Shown here one piece after another: positions 11,906-26,900 of a DNA stretch of 64,000 bases. Source of the DNA: Prostheceraeus crozeri (lineage: Eukaryota; Platyhelminthes; Polycladida; Euryleptidae); the NCBI GenBank assembly GCA_907163375.1, contig CAJQUW010003611.1, positions 62,001 to 126,000 of the forward strand. Direction: 5' to 3'. The translations under genes were made by a program, and so were the position numbers. The notes below the pieces were generated by a model. That model ran no database searches. It was not told the origin of the DNA and worked only from the letters and a program-made list of their open reading frames with translations. The first letter of the stretch is position 1, and each line of letters opens with the position of its first letter.

Positions 11906-14900
11906 CTGAGGAAAATATTAGACAGATTAACATGAACTCTTGATGCGCATTTAAATGAGCTAAATATGCATAAGTGGGCAACTATCGATATGTTTTAAAA
12001 TACAATTCTAGATGTTTTTGGAATAAAGCGATGAATTAGCACAAAGAAAATAAATAATTTGACGTATAATTTTACAATTTTAATAAATAACGTATAATCA
12101 GAATACTTTTCTTGCACCACGCCTGATCTATTTAGTGAACCACATCAAGACGGTCTAAAACATAGCGATCATTGGCATAAGAGAGCAAGCAAATACAATT
12201 CAAAGCATGTGCACTGCAAAGTCCGTCATTTACAATCCTGGAAATAAATAATAGTAAAGAAATGTAACAATAATGAATCGTTTCGGGTCTGTATACAAAT
12301 AAAATGATAATCACTTGTTACTTTCAATTGAAAAGCACAGTGATTGCATACATGCATAATAAATGAAAAAAAGCATGCAATATGTACAAATGTAGCGAAC
12401 GAAAACATTGTTCTGATATATGCGTCAAATTATTCATTCACAAAATTGCACCAACCAAAGGATTATTTACAAAGGAAATGCATGATATTGCTTCAAACAT
12501 CTACGATGCTGCAGCCGAGTCCATCCAAATCAATTTTGTCTTTATTGAGCAAATAAGTGGAGAATGCATGCTAAGCGACACCCAGTTGGATATGAATAAA
12601 GTGACAAAGGAGTTTCTACGAGTGATTCACTGGTGATTCTTGTCAAATTTCATTGCGCTTGACATATCGAATCAACTGTTCGATTACTTGAATTTAAATA
12701 AAGAGGAAGCAAAAAATGTTGTGGCAGTGTATGAGGGAACCATGCGATGTTTGTTATAAATAGCTCCACTACAGGCCTAAAATATTACCTAATAAATACA
12801 CTATTGTACTAACTAAGCAATAATGTCCAGTTATAGACAGTCGCAGTAGTGTACACTTCAATTAACATATTGACCAGCAATGGCTTTGGATGCCGAGGCA
12901 GATGTATTATCTATTCATACCATCGCCCATGGCTTGTTGAATAAATTAAAACGCAGATATATAGTTGCTCATAAAACATGGCATGCGGATTTTCTTGCTC
13001 TTCTTTATTGAATTTAGAGATACTTAACGTGCTACGAAATCTGGCTGTCATTCGTTTCATGTTCGGGTTAAAGGTGACAGAACAGGGTCGTGTTGAGACC
13101 CATCGAGTCGAGGTCGGGTCGGATCACTGACAGTGACTACCGCACACCTCTAGTACATGCCTCCAGTCAAAACTTTGATTACAAAAATAACATTGTCCCA
13201 TGTTTTATAAATTGCTTTGGCTAATTTTTAGTAATTTATAGTCATTATTTTGCTGTTTTTACCAACCTTGACCTCAGTAGATAGTGGGTCGGGTGACGAG
13301 GCTGCCATATACTTTTCAAAGACACTGTTACTTAAATTAAAATTTCAGAAGCAAATTATAAGTATGTTGGAAGTCATCGTACTAACATCATCATGAGATC
13401 GAAACATATGCCAACTTTTCATGGCAGTCATATAAATCTCACATCTCAGAATATCAATGGAAAATTTTAGAATATTGACGAACGACCCTTTACCCTGAAA
13501 GATGAACAGATGGCTAGAAATGCAACCAAGGACAATGGAAGATTGCATTGCCATTATATTACAGTGAATATTACATTGTCTTTGCATGCAGCTAACAATG
13601 CGCTCGTAATCAACACTATTCTTTGTACAGAAAATCAGTCACAGTAATCTCTATTTCAATTAATTAATTAGCAATGGCTTCGAATTGACAGAGGTATATT
13701 CGCTCCAAGCTTAGTCGAATGAAATGAGCTAGTATGTGACTGATATAATCATAGGATTGTAGAGCGGTAGTTCGCCTGGGTATAAATTCGTAGGATGTCC
13801 TTAGATCTGAACAATTTGAATCTGAATCGGATGATTCTCTTGAAAGTGCTCAATTTAGCATTTTATCTGTCTCAAGCCTCCAATCGTACCTTAAATGCTT
13901 CAATTAACAGTGTTCCTTTTGTACACAGGAATCGTTGCGACATGGCCCATTTTGTCATAATGTGAATAATGTCGATTTGTAGAATTCTCTTAGGCAACTT
14001 GGAGTCGATTAGACAACATTTCCTTAAAGACACGTGTCTTAAATGTAGCATCTGTTTGAACTATCAGTTCAATAAAACAGAACCATAGTGGGGATTTCCA
14101 AATACGCTGCTTTTCAAACCAACTTGATCATTCAATTGGTAAACTAAACTCTGTAATCATTTTCATACATATAAAGATGAACGATGCATGTAGGGCGTCT
14201 CAGATTTTTTTGTTCTCTTATCTGCACCTGCTACATATTCACCTGATATGCACCTGTTAACGACACACATTGTGAGACGCTTCGCACAATTCAAATTACC
14301 AATCCACACAATTGCAAACTGAAGTAGTGTAAAAACATCATTGGTGATGCCATGTAGTGTAAATAGCATCATCGGTTAGAAAAATCCAATCTCTCGGTGA
14401 CGGGTTGAACACTTTGTGGCAGTCAGAATGAAAATATTCATGAAGAATTTCGAATAGAACCGCAAGTATTAAGTATCAACATATCAAAACGTTTATTTCT
14501 CAAAAGAGAAAACACGAGGATGAGATGTTACATAATAATGACTTTTACAAATACAGAAGGATGATAAAGATGATATTCTACATTTACATAATGCGATGAA
14601 ATGAATACACATGAAATGAAAAGAAAGAAATGTGTGCAATGTAAGGAAATGATGTGGCACTGGAAGGAGAAGACATTTGAAATGATATTTGCATGAATTT
14701 GATCAAACCACAAATCATACGATGCATACTATTAACATTGAACATTTATTAATGTAAACGGTATGGCATAACAGCTATTCCAAAACATGTTTCACGCCTA
14801 ATTGCTTAATCCTAATCTATGTCTGTCCATCTGGGAGTATTAGGTCTCAGCGGTCGTCAGCGATAGTGACTTGTTTCCTTATTGATAGCTCGTGTTGAAT

Positions 14901-17900
14901 GATTAGCGGAATGGTGTTCATGCCTTTTATCGCAAAAATCATCAATGAGAAAATGAATGTGTTTCTATTAAGTTAAAGGTGCATAGATCTTTCGATGCAT
15001 AATTCTGAAAGTAGAAGAAGCGAATCAGTCAATTTTATTGGAACTTTATTTGAATTGAATTAATTTGTGTAATTTCATGAAATTCTAGGTCAATATTACA
15101 ATGTGCTGCTAAAAAGAGAATCTGTAGAAAAATCAATAGGAGAGCAAAAAGTCAACTAGACAGTTGGAGGATGAAGCATTGAAGACTGCAGTCACGCTGC
15201 TTGCTGTTTTAAATCAAAACTTATAATTCTATCGAATATTAAAAATGAAACACGCCACAAAACAATGAATGGCAACAAATCGATGCACAACTTACATGAC
15301 ATGCTCGGTACAAACTACCATACCATTGTTCACAGAGTTGATTGGCATCTAAATGGTTTCCTGGATGCTTTGAGACGACAACATCCTTCTGGTCATTGTT
15401 GTCCAGTAGACAGTCATATTTATGAATTCTAAAAACCAATAGATTATGACGCAGTTATTCAGTTGACATGTAAGAATTGTGTAGATCGTCATCATACGTC
15501 TAAGAGCAGAAAACGGGTTCGCGGTTCAGCAGGTCATCCCTATGACCCGTACTGACCCGTCTTTCAATGAATATTTTAATCAATCTTAATTTAAGGTTTT
15601 CAATACTGCATAACTGAATGTTCTTCAATGGTTCAACGACAAGAAACAGGAATTTATGACTCCGGAAGCAATGGAAGCGATCTCCATCGCCCTTGAATTT
15701 TACAGAAACTCAGATTTATTTTCTACTGTCATACCGGAGCTGTGAGCGTTTTCAGACAATGGCATGAAGATTTGGATAATTGTGTTAACTCCAAATATTA
15801 TATGCATGCACATTGCACATGTATTATTCTGTTTTTCTATAGTGTAGAGCGTGACGTACATAGGATATAAAAAACCAAAATTTTTCTATTCAAGAGATAA
15901 ATTAGATCAGATAACTATGACATTTTTATGATCAACTACGTTCATTTATGTTATTTCACTATTACTTTATTCTTTAAACGTATGTAATATAGTGATCATG
16001 AATTGTCAGACATACACTAATTTATGATTTACTTAGACGTGAATTCAGCAACTGGAAATACGGATCATTGGTCACGGGTCAGTCTTCGTGATCTCCAGTT
16101 CATCTAAGAGGTTTACCTTAGTTACTTTTGCAACTGTAAACGAGATGTCAGAATTTCTAGACAGGGAAAAAGGAGAACCGAATTATTTATCATACAAATA
16201 TGTTCTTACTTATGGGAAGTTCCAATTAAAAAAATAGTTTATGATGGAATTGCATGTAAATCTCATGAATCTAGCATTTGAAGAATGACTCAATTCATTC
16301 GGCTATGAAACTATACTCCACTGAAAGATTTGATCTCATTTTAAGAAAATAAACTGCGCAAATCACATCAATTACTTACAAATGCTTCCCGAATAAATTT
16401 ATTTGAGCTGACATGATGCACAAAACATGATAAATTATGGAATCAAATGAATCAAGAGAATCAAGTCAAACAAATGGAAGTGTACTTTGATTTGCAAATT
16501 TCCGGCGGCGTGATAAATCTTTCTTGGTCATTGAGCATTTTTCATCCATATTTGACATCTGTTTGCATCTCACTTAGGCTCTCTCGCTCCTTCATGCACA
16601 AACACCTGTATGCTGAAATTTGCAGATGACGTTGTCCTCCCCCAAGCATGCCAAAGCATCTCTACCATTCCAGAAAAGATAAAAAGCGAAACTGAGAACG
16701 TTAAACGATGGTGCGATGCTGATGGACTAAGTCTAAACAATGACAAGACCAAATCAATGGCCATATCAAAGAGATCAAACAAATTTCAAACTATTGCAGA
16801 CAATAACTCATTTTGTTCAAAAATGAGAGATATCCTCGGTGTGACGTTTTCGGATTCTCTGAAGTGGAACAAGCACATCACGAAAATTTGCAAGAAAGCT
16901 AGCAGCAGGCTTTATGTGGTGCGTCGTCTTCATAGTTTTTTACCAAAGAAGGACTTGACATTATTCAAATTTACAAAATGTACATACTAAGTCAACTCGA
17001 ATTATGTCCGTGAGTTTACTTTTCATCAAACACCTACATCAATCATTTATCTCTTGCATGGTTAATGCTACTCATGTCCACCTACGATTTTCATTTTTTT
17101 GAAATATACATTATCTTATCTTATTTTATCTTATCTATTTGATGTGAATCGTTTATGTTCTTAATATGAGGACAAACATTTAAGCGGTTCGAATTTTAAA
17201 TCCGGAAAACACTGAAAATTCAGGAAGAACATGAAATTTGATGTTGAAACATCACATTTTATACTACCGGCATGTATTTCCTCCGCGTTAGCACAATTTA
17301 GCTCGATTAAAAGGAAATGTCTACTATTTGACAACATCAAATTGTTGGTGAGGAAACAGGCTGGTCGCAGTCAAAATATTCTTGCATTGCGCTAGCGCTT
17401 GCGACGGTCATCGTCAGGCGCAGCAGTCGTGAGGCGTAGCAGTGGCCAGCGTAGCTGGTCGTAAGGCTAGCGCAATACAAGAGTACTTTGACCATGACGA
17501 GTCTGTTACCTCACCCACAATCTGATATAATTTAGCTCATGCGCTGAGCGCATTGCAGTCACTACTTACAAGTTAATATTTTCTGCATCGGAGATTTTAC
17601 ATAGTGCCTACCAAATCTATTTTAATATAATCCTAATGTTTCTCTTCCTTGAAGAAGCTTGTCTCAAGATCCATATTTATGAACGATTCAAAATATTTCC
17701 AACAACATCACACTACTTTGTTTAGATATAAGTAAACACATATGTTTCTTCAATAATTTTAAATCCCAGCATTGGATTTTTCAATTCAACGCAAAAAAAA
17801 GAGATGCCCAAACAAATAAGGAAAGCCCTATATTACACCATTTACTCTATCGCCTTCTAATAATGAATGACACTTACTTTCGAGGATGTATAAAACTCTA

Positions 17901-20900
17901 ATTGCTCTGATGTACTTTCACATGTTTTTCTCAATTATTATCTAAACAAAACTGGATTTCCACACGAATCCACAGCTATAGTTAAGAGGACATCGTAGAT
18001 GACATGGCAGTAAGAAAACTCACCTGAAGTTGTGCTTGAGGATAAATTCACTGCAAGACGAGAATCGCGCGACATCAGGCGAACTAGGCACAATCGAAGA
18101 CATGAGATAGCGATGACTTTCTGGACACCAAACTGCATACGGCTTGGTACCATCGTGAGGTGCTCCCAGACTGGAGTAAGAAAACAGATTTAAACGTTTT
18201 GTAAACTATGTTCAATATTATGATATGTTTATTCAGAGCAGCTAAGAATCCAATGTCACGCAAGAAACATTTGAACATCATTATTACCATCTCATCGTAA
18301 TCTGTCATGATCTCCTTTCAGGATCTCAGCAGCCTCCAAATTGCTTGGATAATCTTTTGTATTCGAACTAACCTTCATCGCTTACTTATAGATGCACTAT
18401 AAAGTCATTTAACTACTTTAATTCTATTGGAGATTCCATCTCGCTCGAATTTTTATCGAGGTCGACTTCGCAGCTAAATGAAAGCATCGTGGTCAACGAG
18501 GTCAAAGTAGAGAGCAGATGAATGCATCGAGGTCGTACAGATCAAGGTCGAGGGCAGGTGAATGCATCGAGGTCGTCGAGATGAAGGTCGAGGGCAGGTG
18601 AATGCATCGCAGTCGTCGGCGAGATGAAGGTCGAGGGCAGGTGAATGCATCGAGGTCGTCAAGATGAAGATCGAGGCAGGTGAATGCATCGAGGTCGTCA
18701 AGATGAAGGTCGACGGCAGATGAATGCATCGAGGTCGTCAAGATGAAGGTCGAGGGCAGGTGAATGCATCGAGGTCGTCGTCGAGATGAAGGTCGAGGGC
18801 AGGTGAATGCATCGAGGTCGTCGTCAAGATGAAGGTCGAGGGCAGGTGAATGCATCGCAGTCGTCGGCGAGATGAAGGTCGAGGGCAGGTGAATGCATCG
18901 AGGTCGTCGTCGAGATGAAGGTCGAGGGCAGGTGAATGCATCGCAGTCGTCGGCGAGATGAAGGTCGAGGGCAGGTGAATGCATCGCAGTCGTCGGCGAG
19001 ATGAAGGTCGAGGGCAGGTGAATGCATCGAGGTCGTCAAGATGAAGGTCGAGGGCAGGTGAATGCATCACAGTCGTCGTCGAGATGAAGGTCGAGGGCAG
19101 GTGAATGCATCGAGGTCGTCGTCAAGATGAAGGTCGAGGGCAGGTGAATGCATCGAGGTCGTCGTCAAGATGAAGGTCGAGGGCAGGTGAATGCATCGAG
19201 GTCGTCGTCGAGATGAAGGTCGAGGGCAGGTGAATGCATCGCAGTCGTCGGCGAGATGAAGGTCGAGGGCAGGTGAATGCATCGAGGTCGTCGTCGAGAT
19301 GAAGGTCGAGGGCAGGTGAATGCATCGAGGTCGTCGTCAAGATGAAGGTCGAGGGCAGGTGAATGCATCGCAGTCGTCGGCGAGATGAAGGTCGAGGGCA
19401 GGTGAATGCATCGAGGTCGTCGTCGAGATGAAGGTCGAGGGCAGGTGAATGCATCGAGGTCGTCGTCAAGATGAAGGTCGAGGGCAGGTGAATGCATCGA
19501 GGTCGTCGTCAAGATGAAGGTCGACGGCAGATGAATGCATCGCAGTCGTCGGCGAGATGAAGGTCGAGGGCAGGTAAATGCATCGAGGTCGTCGTCAAGA
19601 TGAAGGTCGAGGGCAGGTGAATGCATCGCAGTCGTCGGCGAGATGAAGGTCGAGGGCAGGTGAATGCATCGCAGTCGTCGGCGAGATGAAGGTCGAGGGC
19701 AGGTGAATGCATCGAGGTCGTCGTCAAGATGAAGGTCGAGGGCAGGTGAATGCATCGAGGTCGTCAAGATGAAGGTCGAGGGCAGGTGAATGCATCGAGG
19801 TCGTCGTCGAGATGAAGGTCGAGGGCAGGTGAATGCATCGCAGTCGTCGGCCAGATGAAGGTCGAGGGCAGGTGAATGCATCGCAGTCGTCGTCGAGATG
19901 AAGGTCGAGGGCAGGTGAATGCATCGAGGTCGTCAAGATGAAGGTCGAGGGCAGGTGAATGCATCGAGGTCGTCGTCGAGATGAAGGTCGAGGGCAGGTG
20001 AATGCATCGAGGTCGTCGTCGAGATGAAGGTCGAGGGCAGGTGAATGCATCGAGGTCGTCGTCAAGATGAAGGTCGAGGGCAGGTGAATGCATCGCAGTC
20101 GTCGGCGAGATGAAGGTCGAGGGCAGGTGAATGCATCGCAGTCGTCGAGATGAAGGTCGAGGGCAGGTGAATGCATCGAGGTCGTCAAGATGAAGGTCGA
20201 GGGCAGGTGAATGCATCACAGTCGTCGGCGAGATGAAGGTCGAGGGCAGGTGAATGCATCGAGGTCGTCGAGATGAAGGTCGAGGGCAGGTGAATGCATC
20301 GAGGTCGTCGTCAAGATGAAGGTCGAGGGCAGGTGAATGCATCGAGGTCGTCGTCGAGATGAAGGTCGAGGGCAGGTGAATGCATCGCAGTCGTCGGCGA
20401 GATGAAGGTCGAGGGCAGGTGAATGCATCGAGGTCGTCGTCGAGATGAAGGTCGAGGGCAGGTGAATGCATCGAGGTCGTCGTCAAGATGAAGGTCGAGG
20501 GCAGGTGAATGCATCGAGGTCGTCGTCAAGATGAAGGTCGAGGGCAGGTGAATGCATCGAGGTCGTCGTCAAGATGAAGGTCGAGGGCAGGTGAATGCAT
20601 CGAGGTCGTCAAGATGAAGGTCGAGGGCAGGTGAATGCATCGAGGTCGTCGTCAAGATGAAGGTCGAGGGCAGGTGAATGCATCGCAGTCGTCGGCGAGA
20701 TGAAGGTCGAGGGCAGGTAAATGCATCGAGGTCGTCGTCAAGATGAAGGTCGAGGGCAGGTGAATGCATCGCAGTCGTCGTCCAGATGAAGGTCGAGGGC
20801 AGGTGAATGCATCGCAGTCGTCGGCGAGATGAAGGTAGAGGTAGGTGAATGCATCGAGGTCGTCGTCAAGATGAAGGTCGAGGGCAGGTGAATGCATCGA

Positions 20901-23900
20901 GGTCGTCAAGATGAAGGTCGAGGGCAGGTGAATCCATCGCAGTCGTCAAGATGAAGGTCGAGGGCAGGTGAATGCATCGCAGTCGTCGGCGAGATGAAGG
21001 TCGAGGGCAGGTGAATGCATCGAGGTCGTCGTCAAGATGAAGGTCGAGGGCAGGTGAATGCATCGAGGTCGTCGTCAAGATGAAGGTCGAGGGCAGGTGA
21101 ATGCATCGCAGTCGTCGGCGAGATGAAGGTCGAGGGCAGGTGAATGCATCGAGGTCGTCGTCAAGATGAAGGTCGAGGGCAGGTGAATGCATCGCAGTCG
21201 TCGACGAGATGAAGGTCGAGGGCAGGTGAATGCATCGAGGTCGTCGTCGAGATGAGGGTTTAGGGCAGGTGAATGCATCAATGCTTTCGCGGTTTAGGTT
21301 GAGATCAAAACTTTGTAACAGAAGCCCTGAGTCATCAACAGATCAAAATGTATGACTGTGCTCTGCCTGTGTTAGCCGTCCCAAAGTCCGGCAACTCAGA
21401 AACCGCTTCGCTCTTAAAATATCCATAAAGGTCGCGGTACTGCTTCTTTCAAAGTTTCATAAAAGTTGCTTTACTGCCGGTGTGAACGCACCTTTACACA
21501 GTGAAGTACCTGAATGGATGCTGCATCATAGCCTACTATGCGCATTGGCTAAAATCCTCTTGTGGGGAGATGCATGAATTCGACGATACAAAACAGCTGT
21601 ATTGGGAGTAACAAGGAATTGTTAGGAAGCTTAAACTTTGCTTTTCGTACAATTCGGTGCACTTTGCTGCAAATCCTCAATCCATGAAGAAACTCAAAGA
21701 AAAACAGGCAGCACTGTTGTTGCATCCTACACAATTCAATAGTAAATCCGGAGATTGCGGGCCACTCTTCTTTACATAGTTTTAAAGAGGAAGAAGCGAT
21801 TTCTAATTGAGAATTCGTGAGAAACAGTTCATTACGGTGTTCCTCATTTGTTTCTAAATACTGTTCGTGAAGCTAGAAAAAATATTGCTGTCTATACAAT
21901 TTTCCCTTTGGAATCAGTTGATTACTTAGCAATTTAATGAGAGATTTATATAATAAATGCTAATGTTAATGCTATCTATAAAAGTAGATCATATTGAAGA
22001 AATTCTTTTCTGTCATTTTCCATGCTTTTTACTGTCTTCTGTTGGCTTTTTACGGGCTTTTTGTTAGCGTTCCAATCCTAATTATTACAAACCTGTGCCC
22101 CAACTCATGAGCTGCTGTTAGCAGACCATGGAATGCTCCTTTATCAGTAATGATTGATGATGACTCGACCTTTCCAGGAGTTTGACGACACATGCCACCG
22201 ACCCAGGCCATTCCTCGAAGTGTATATCCAGCCTGTTCCTCATCGGGATCATAGAGTTCTGAGCTGAAATGTAAAATGCAAAATCAGCATGAATAACATG
22301 TCAGCATGAGGACTTCCTGTTGTCATTGAATTCGTTATGGCTATCGCTTGTATTCCGCAATGAACTTTACTTTAGAGTACTTAGACTTAACGAAATAGTA
22401 ATAGAATAAGTAGCCTACATAACCTGGGCTGCGATCTTTTCCTAGTGTGTCAAAGTTGCTCCTGCGATCTTAATTTGACATGTTTACATACAGGCATACT
22501 AGAGAAACGAGAAGTTTTTTTGCTGTTGAAGAGACCCCATTACAATCATCAAATGTATTTCGTTTTACAGAATAACTAGGACTTACATCGTGCTAACAAA
22601 GTCGAGCACCAGTGTTGAAAGCACGCAAAATACAGGTGCACCCGTAGCTGCATGTATCACGACCAGCGATTAATCGACTTCACTCTACTTTATTTAATCA
22701 ATCATTCTCCTTTTAATTCTACTTCATATCTTTATATAACACGTTTGCATGTTGGCCACCGTCCTAAATATAGCTTGAATGATGAGAAGCAAAACGAAAC
22801 TTCTACCTTTTGAAATGCTAACCATGTTAATGGGATCAAATAATGATGGAACCAATTTGTGAGATTGGTTTAGTGCATCTACCAGTCATTGTCTCAATCT
22901 AAAATGATATTTGAGTGTATTTTCACTTTTTGACCTGACGACGAATTTTGACTTCATAACTTCAAGTACATGTAGATGGTTGATTCAAATAATTGATTAA
23001 CTATTTCGCTTGTTTTAAGTACCTCACAAATTCACCTCACAAGGACTTAACTAACTTCTGCATCGCCTGATTCGCTTTCCCATCTTTGCAAGAAAATTTT
23101 CAAGTCCTTGTCTGCCAGCCCGGTCCAGAACCGGTTTTATATTTCAAGTCCAGATTTACGTCCCATTTCAAAACTTGAAAAAAATATAAAACGAGAAATT
23201 GAAAGTCGGAAACCCTCATTAGCGAAATATCTACAGGATCTCATTCGTGAAATATGTGTGGCAAAAGTTGCTCCATATTATTGCAAGTCTTATCTCATCC
23301 ATCCCTTGCCGCATCCTTGCAGTAATTTGTGCCTCTAGACACCATACCAAATGCTGACCGATGATGATTTCTGGGAAAACTTGATCACTGTTGCTAAAAG
23401 TTTAAAACTGTTTAATGTCTCTATCCGTATATGAGGTTAAATGATAAATGCACCTTCTACTGGGTGAAGCACAACTACGATAGAACATTAAATTATGGTG
23501 ATTAAAGCATCAAATCAAGGAATTCTGACCGGGACTGTATGTTCTTTCAAGAGTGAAGTAGTTTCCATCGCATCGTTATCATGTATCGTTCGCTATTGTA
23601 ACATCCTATAGTTATAAATTGGTGTCAAACCATTTGATTAATAATTTCTGAAATCTCTGTCCCACATATTTCGAGGAACTACTCCGATACAAATAGTCAA
23701 CATTTTAATGTCATGCGATCAAGTGTCGCGATGGAAAGTAACTTAGATTTAGAGAACAAAACTTGTTCTTGCAGTCATATGTTTAAAAATACATATCTTT
23801 CAGATTTGTAACTACTTACATGTCATCTAGCTAATGTTCTTCTTGGAAACTTCTAAATTGTCAGCCAACTTTGTGAAGGTTCACAAATAAAAGACATCAA

Positions 23901-26900
23901 AAGATTATCTTATAAATAACTAAATTATTTGATCAAATTTTACATAAAATAAAAATAACACTATTATCGTTTTAGAAAATGGATGAATTGCCAGCAATAA
24001 ATTCTCTACAGAAAGGTAGCTTATAGCATAGAAATATTTTGATTTACATGAATTATGATTCTTGAATTTATATTTTGAATTACATGATCACACAGATGCT
24101 CTTAAAAAATGTTTAAAAAATTTTAATGTTTTAAATCAAGAGATCATGCTCCTTATCAAAGCACTTTACATCGCCTCTTTTCAGCTAGCCATATCAAATG
24201 TGTCGGCAAACTCAAAGCTACTTTGATTTGTGAAATAAAGCATCATTGCATGCTATTTAATTTCTCGAACAATAATAAATCGCATGTTTATGTTATCACA
24301 GATATTTCCGAGAGCAACTTACTTTCTTGGGAGCAATATTAAACCTTGGCATTGGAATTTCTAGCAAGCCATGGATGAGTACTAGGATTATTAGTTTGCT
24401 TGTCTTAATCTTCTCTCCCTTTGAATAAAGCATCAAGGTGGCTATTAGCAAGCCTATCATACTCATCAATTGCTCAGATTTCAATTATTGCCAATTTTAA
24501 AAATATGGTATAACACTATTGACGACATGTTTACGACGATAATAATAACATGCTTGGGACATGGTTTGAAAATTTTTCCCATCAATGTTTGCATCCATAA
24601 AACAGTACAAAGCTCATGTTTACATGTGTGGCTTCAAAATAGGGTTCGAAAACATGATTTTGAAACAATGAAGGGTTGCCATGTTTAAAAAAGTTGTTTC
24701 AATAGCGGTTTCTGATCAAAATTCAAAAATTGGAAAAAGTTCATTTCCAAGTACCTGAACAAACAGGTGCTAAAAAAGAGTGAAATAGAAAAAATGCATT
24801 TGCGGAACAGCTTGGAAGTCACTTTGGTGCTCGGTCAGCATAACAATTTCATAAAATGGAAAGAGAGGATCAAAGATGGTGTGAGTCATCATAGTCTTGT
24901 ATATAATAATAATGATAATATTCTTTATTGCAAGAAGCAAAAGGCTACAATGGTTCCGGAGAACGCTTACAATGAGCCTAACAAACAAAAGCTTTTAAGA
25001 GTAAACTTTACAATGCGGTGAAAAGTCAAAAGAAGCAAGGTTAAATTTGAAGGCACTGACCGAGGGAGAATTAACTACATTCTCAGGTAGAGAGTTCCAT
25101 ACTCTGATTATGTGATGGGCAAAGAAATGTTTGCGAATATCGCAGCTGTGTCGATCAATGGGAAGCAATTTCATTGAATGGCCTCGAGTTCTCGTGGGCT
25201 CGGACATTAAGGCAAAAAAGTCTTCATATGAAATATCCATCAATCCATTCAATAGCTTGTACACAAAAAGCCAAGTCGAAGTATAGTCTTCTTTTTTCTA
25301 GAGACATAAGATTTAGCGAAACTAGACGTGAGGAATGACTGTCACAATTAATGGATGCACGGCGGCAAACAACTTTGGTGAAGAAACGTTGAACTTTTTC
25401 AACCACTTTTCTGTCCTTGATCAGTTGGGGGATTCCATACTTGAGTGCAATCAAAAGTTTGTACTGAACGGAGCATCACTTCTTTTAGTATACCTGTATA
25501 TCTTTCTACATCACACGCCCCAATTATTTAATTCAGATATTGATGATAAATATTGGTCATTGTTTAAAATAAGAAATTGTGTAAAAACTGGTATCTTTGA
25601 CCATCCCTGACAATCAGCTATTTGATTGACATTGAAAGCCTTATGTTAGCTATGAAAGTAAAGTGTGGGGTAGGCCTAATCGTGGATTACATGCTTAGCT
25701 GTAATGAGCATTTGTGCAAATGTGCAATTAGGGACATCAAATCCACCTAATTACCAAGAGACACCTGTGAAAGCGTGGAATGGGCTATTTAAGTCAACAT
25801 TTGCATTAATTTGCAAAGGCAAGTGTTATTTATTCCGCAAAGTAATTTACAGAAGCAAGTCATGGCCACCGGACGACCGCACAAATAGCTCTTACAGACT
25901 TGTAGCTCTTACACTTGTTGACTCTTACGCTTTACACTTGTAGCTCTTACAGACGACCCCAAAAATGATTTCTCTCGTCACAATAACACAATGAAAGCTC
26001 ATTCTCTAAAGATTTTTTGAAGGCAAAAATTGACGGAGCCAAAACACACGACGAAGACAATTTATTCCAGACCTTGCAAACAAGAAAAAAAAGAAATTAC
26101 TCAAACAATTACTTTTTCGGAAAATACGGGGAACTATTTGAAGTGGATTATTGGCAAAACTACGTGTACAGTGAGAAAAGGGAACGGAAATACATGCGAT
26201 ATCACTATCAGCAAATTTCCAAAAATAACAAAAGAATGTTTATTAACCTCTCCACGAACAGCGTATGCGCAAGTTAATTAACATACCTTGTAATAGCCAT
26301 TGCATGATCAAATTTCGGTAACTGCGCTTGATGTTTCAGTAGCCATTTGTTAAACGTCTTTAAAGCTTTCGCCGCCGGGAGCACGTAGCCGTTGTGACTT
26401 TTCGAGAATTTCTTTTCATTCATTGACCATGACGAGGAAGAAGGATCCTACAAGTCAGTGAAGTGTGCGGTATCGCTGTTAGTCACAACACGCGGAGACT
26501 GGCAAAACATGGTCATTTTAGAGACGCTCAGTTAATCAGACAAATATGAAAGTACGTGTAAAATTCAGGAGTTTTGAATACATCGAGCGCTGAAGCAGGG
26601 TGACAGTTTTATGTTTTTTTATGTTTATGTTTTTCTTGACCATCCTTCCTCACCCAAGGCATGAAGTCATGCTATCGAGATAGAGTTTATAACTACTGAT
26701 TTTGTACCATTATATAAGTAGTATGAAACCTATCAGAAATCATAAGGAATGAGCATTTACTAACAGGTACCATAAATAAGCGGAAATAAGCTGATTATCG
26801 AGGAGATTTCATGAACCACATTATAATGTGGTTCAAGTCTTCATGGAATCTTAAAATAAGTTGAGATCCTATTGTGCTTCTTGGCTGAAATTTCAAATTA

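Larger units (their letters stand above)
15429..18023 (-). other. intron of the metalloprotease gene
   Basis: Holds a plus-strand LINE fragment (about 16600-17140) and a small inverted-repeat element (17342-17520). The rest is AT-rich sequence with no gene seen. Confidence 0.6.

Noticed and set aside
14226-14352. Possible Cys-containing metalloprotease exon on the minus strand
   Set aside because: It would start in phase 0 and end in phase 1, which does not fit the phase-0 junction between the neighbouring exons.
18455-21279. CRISPR array
   Set aside because: No unique spacers between repeats and the DNA is eukaryotic; this is a minisatellite.
18474-21281. Many long minus-strand open frames (up to about 240 codons)
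   Set aside because: They are readings of the 43-bp minisatellite, which has no stop in any minus frame; they lie inside an intron.
24296-24484. Possible metalloprotease exon on the minus strand with donor AAG|GTAAGT-like end
   Set aside because: The flanking exons already join in phase 2 with continuous motif order, and the peptide has no counterpart in M12B domains.
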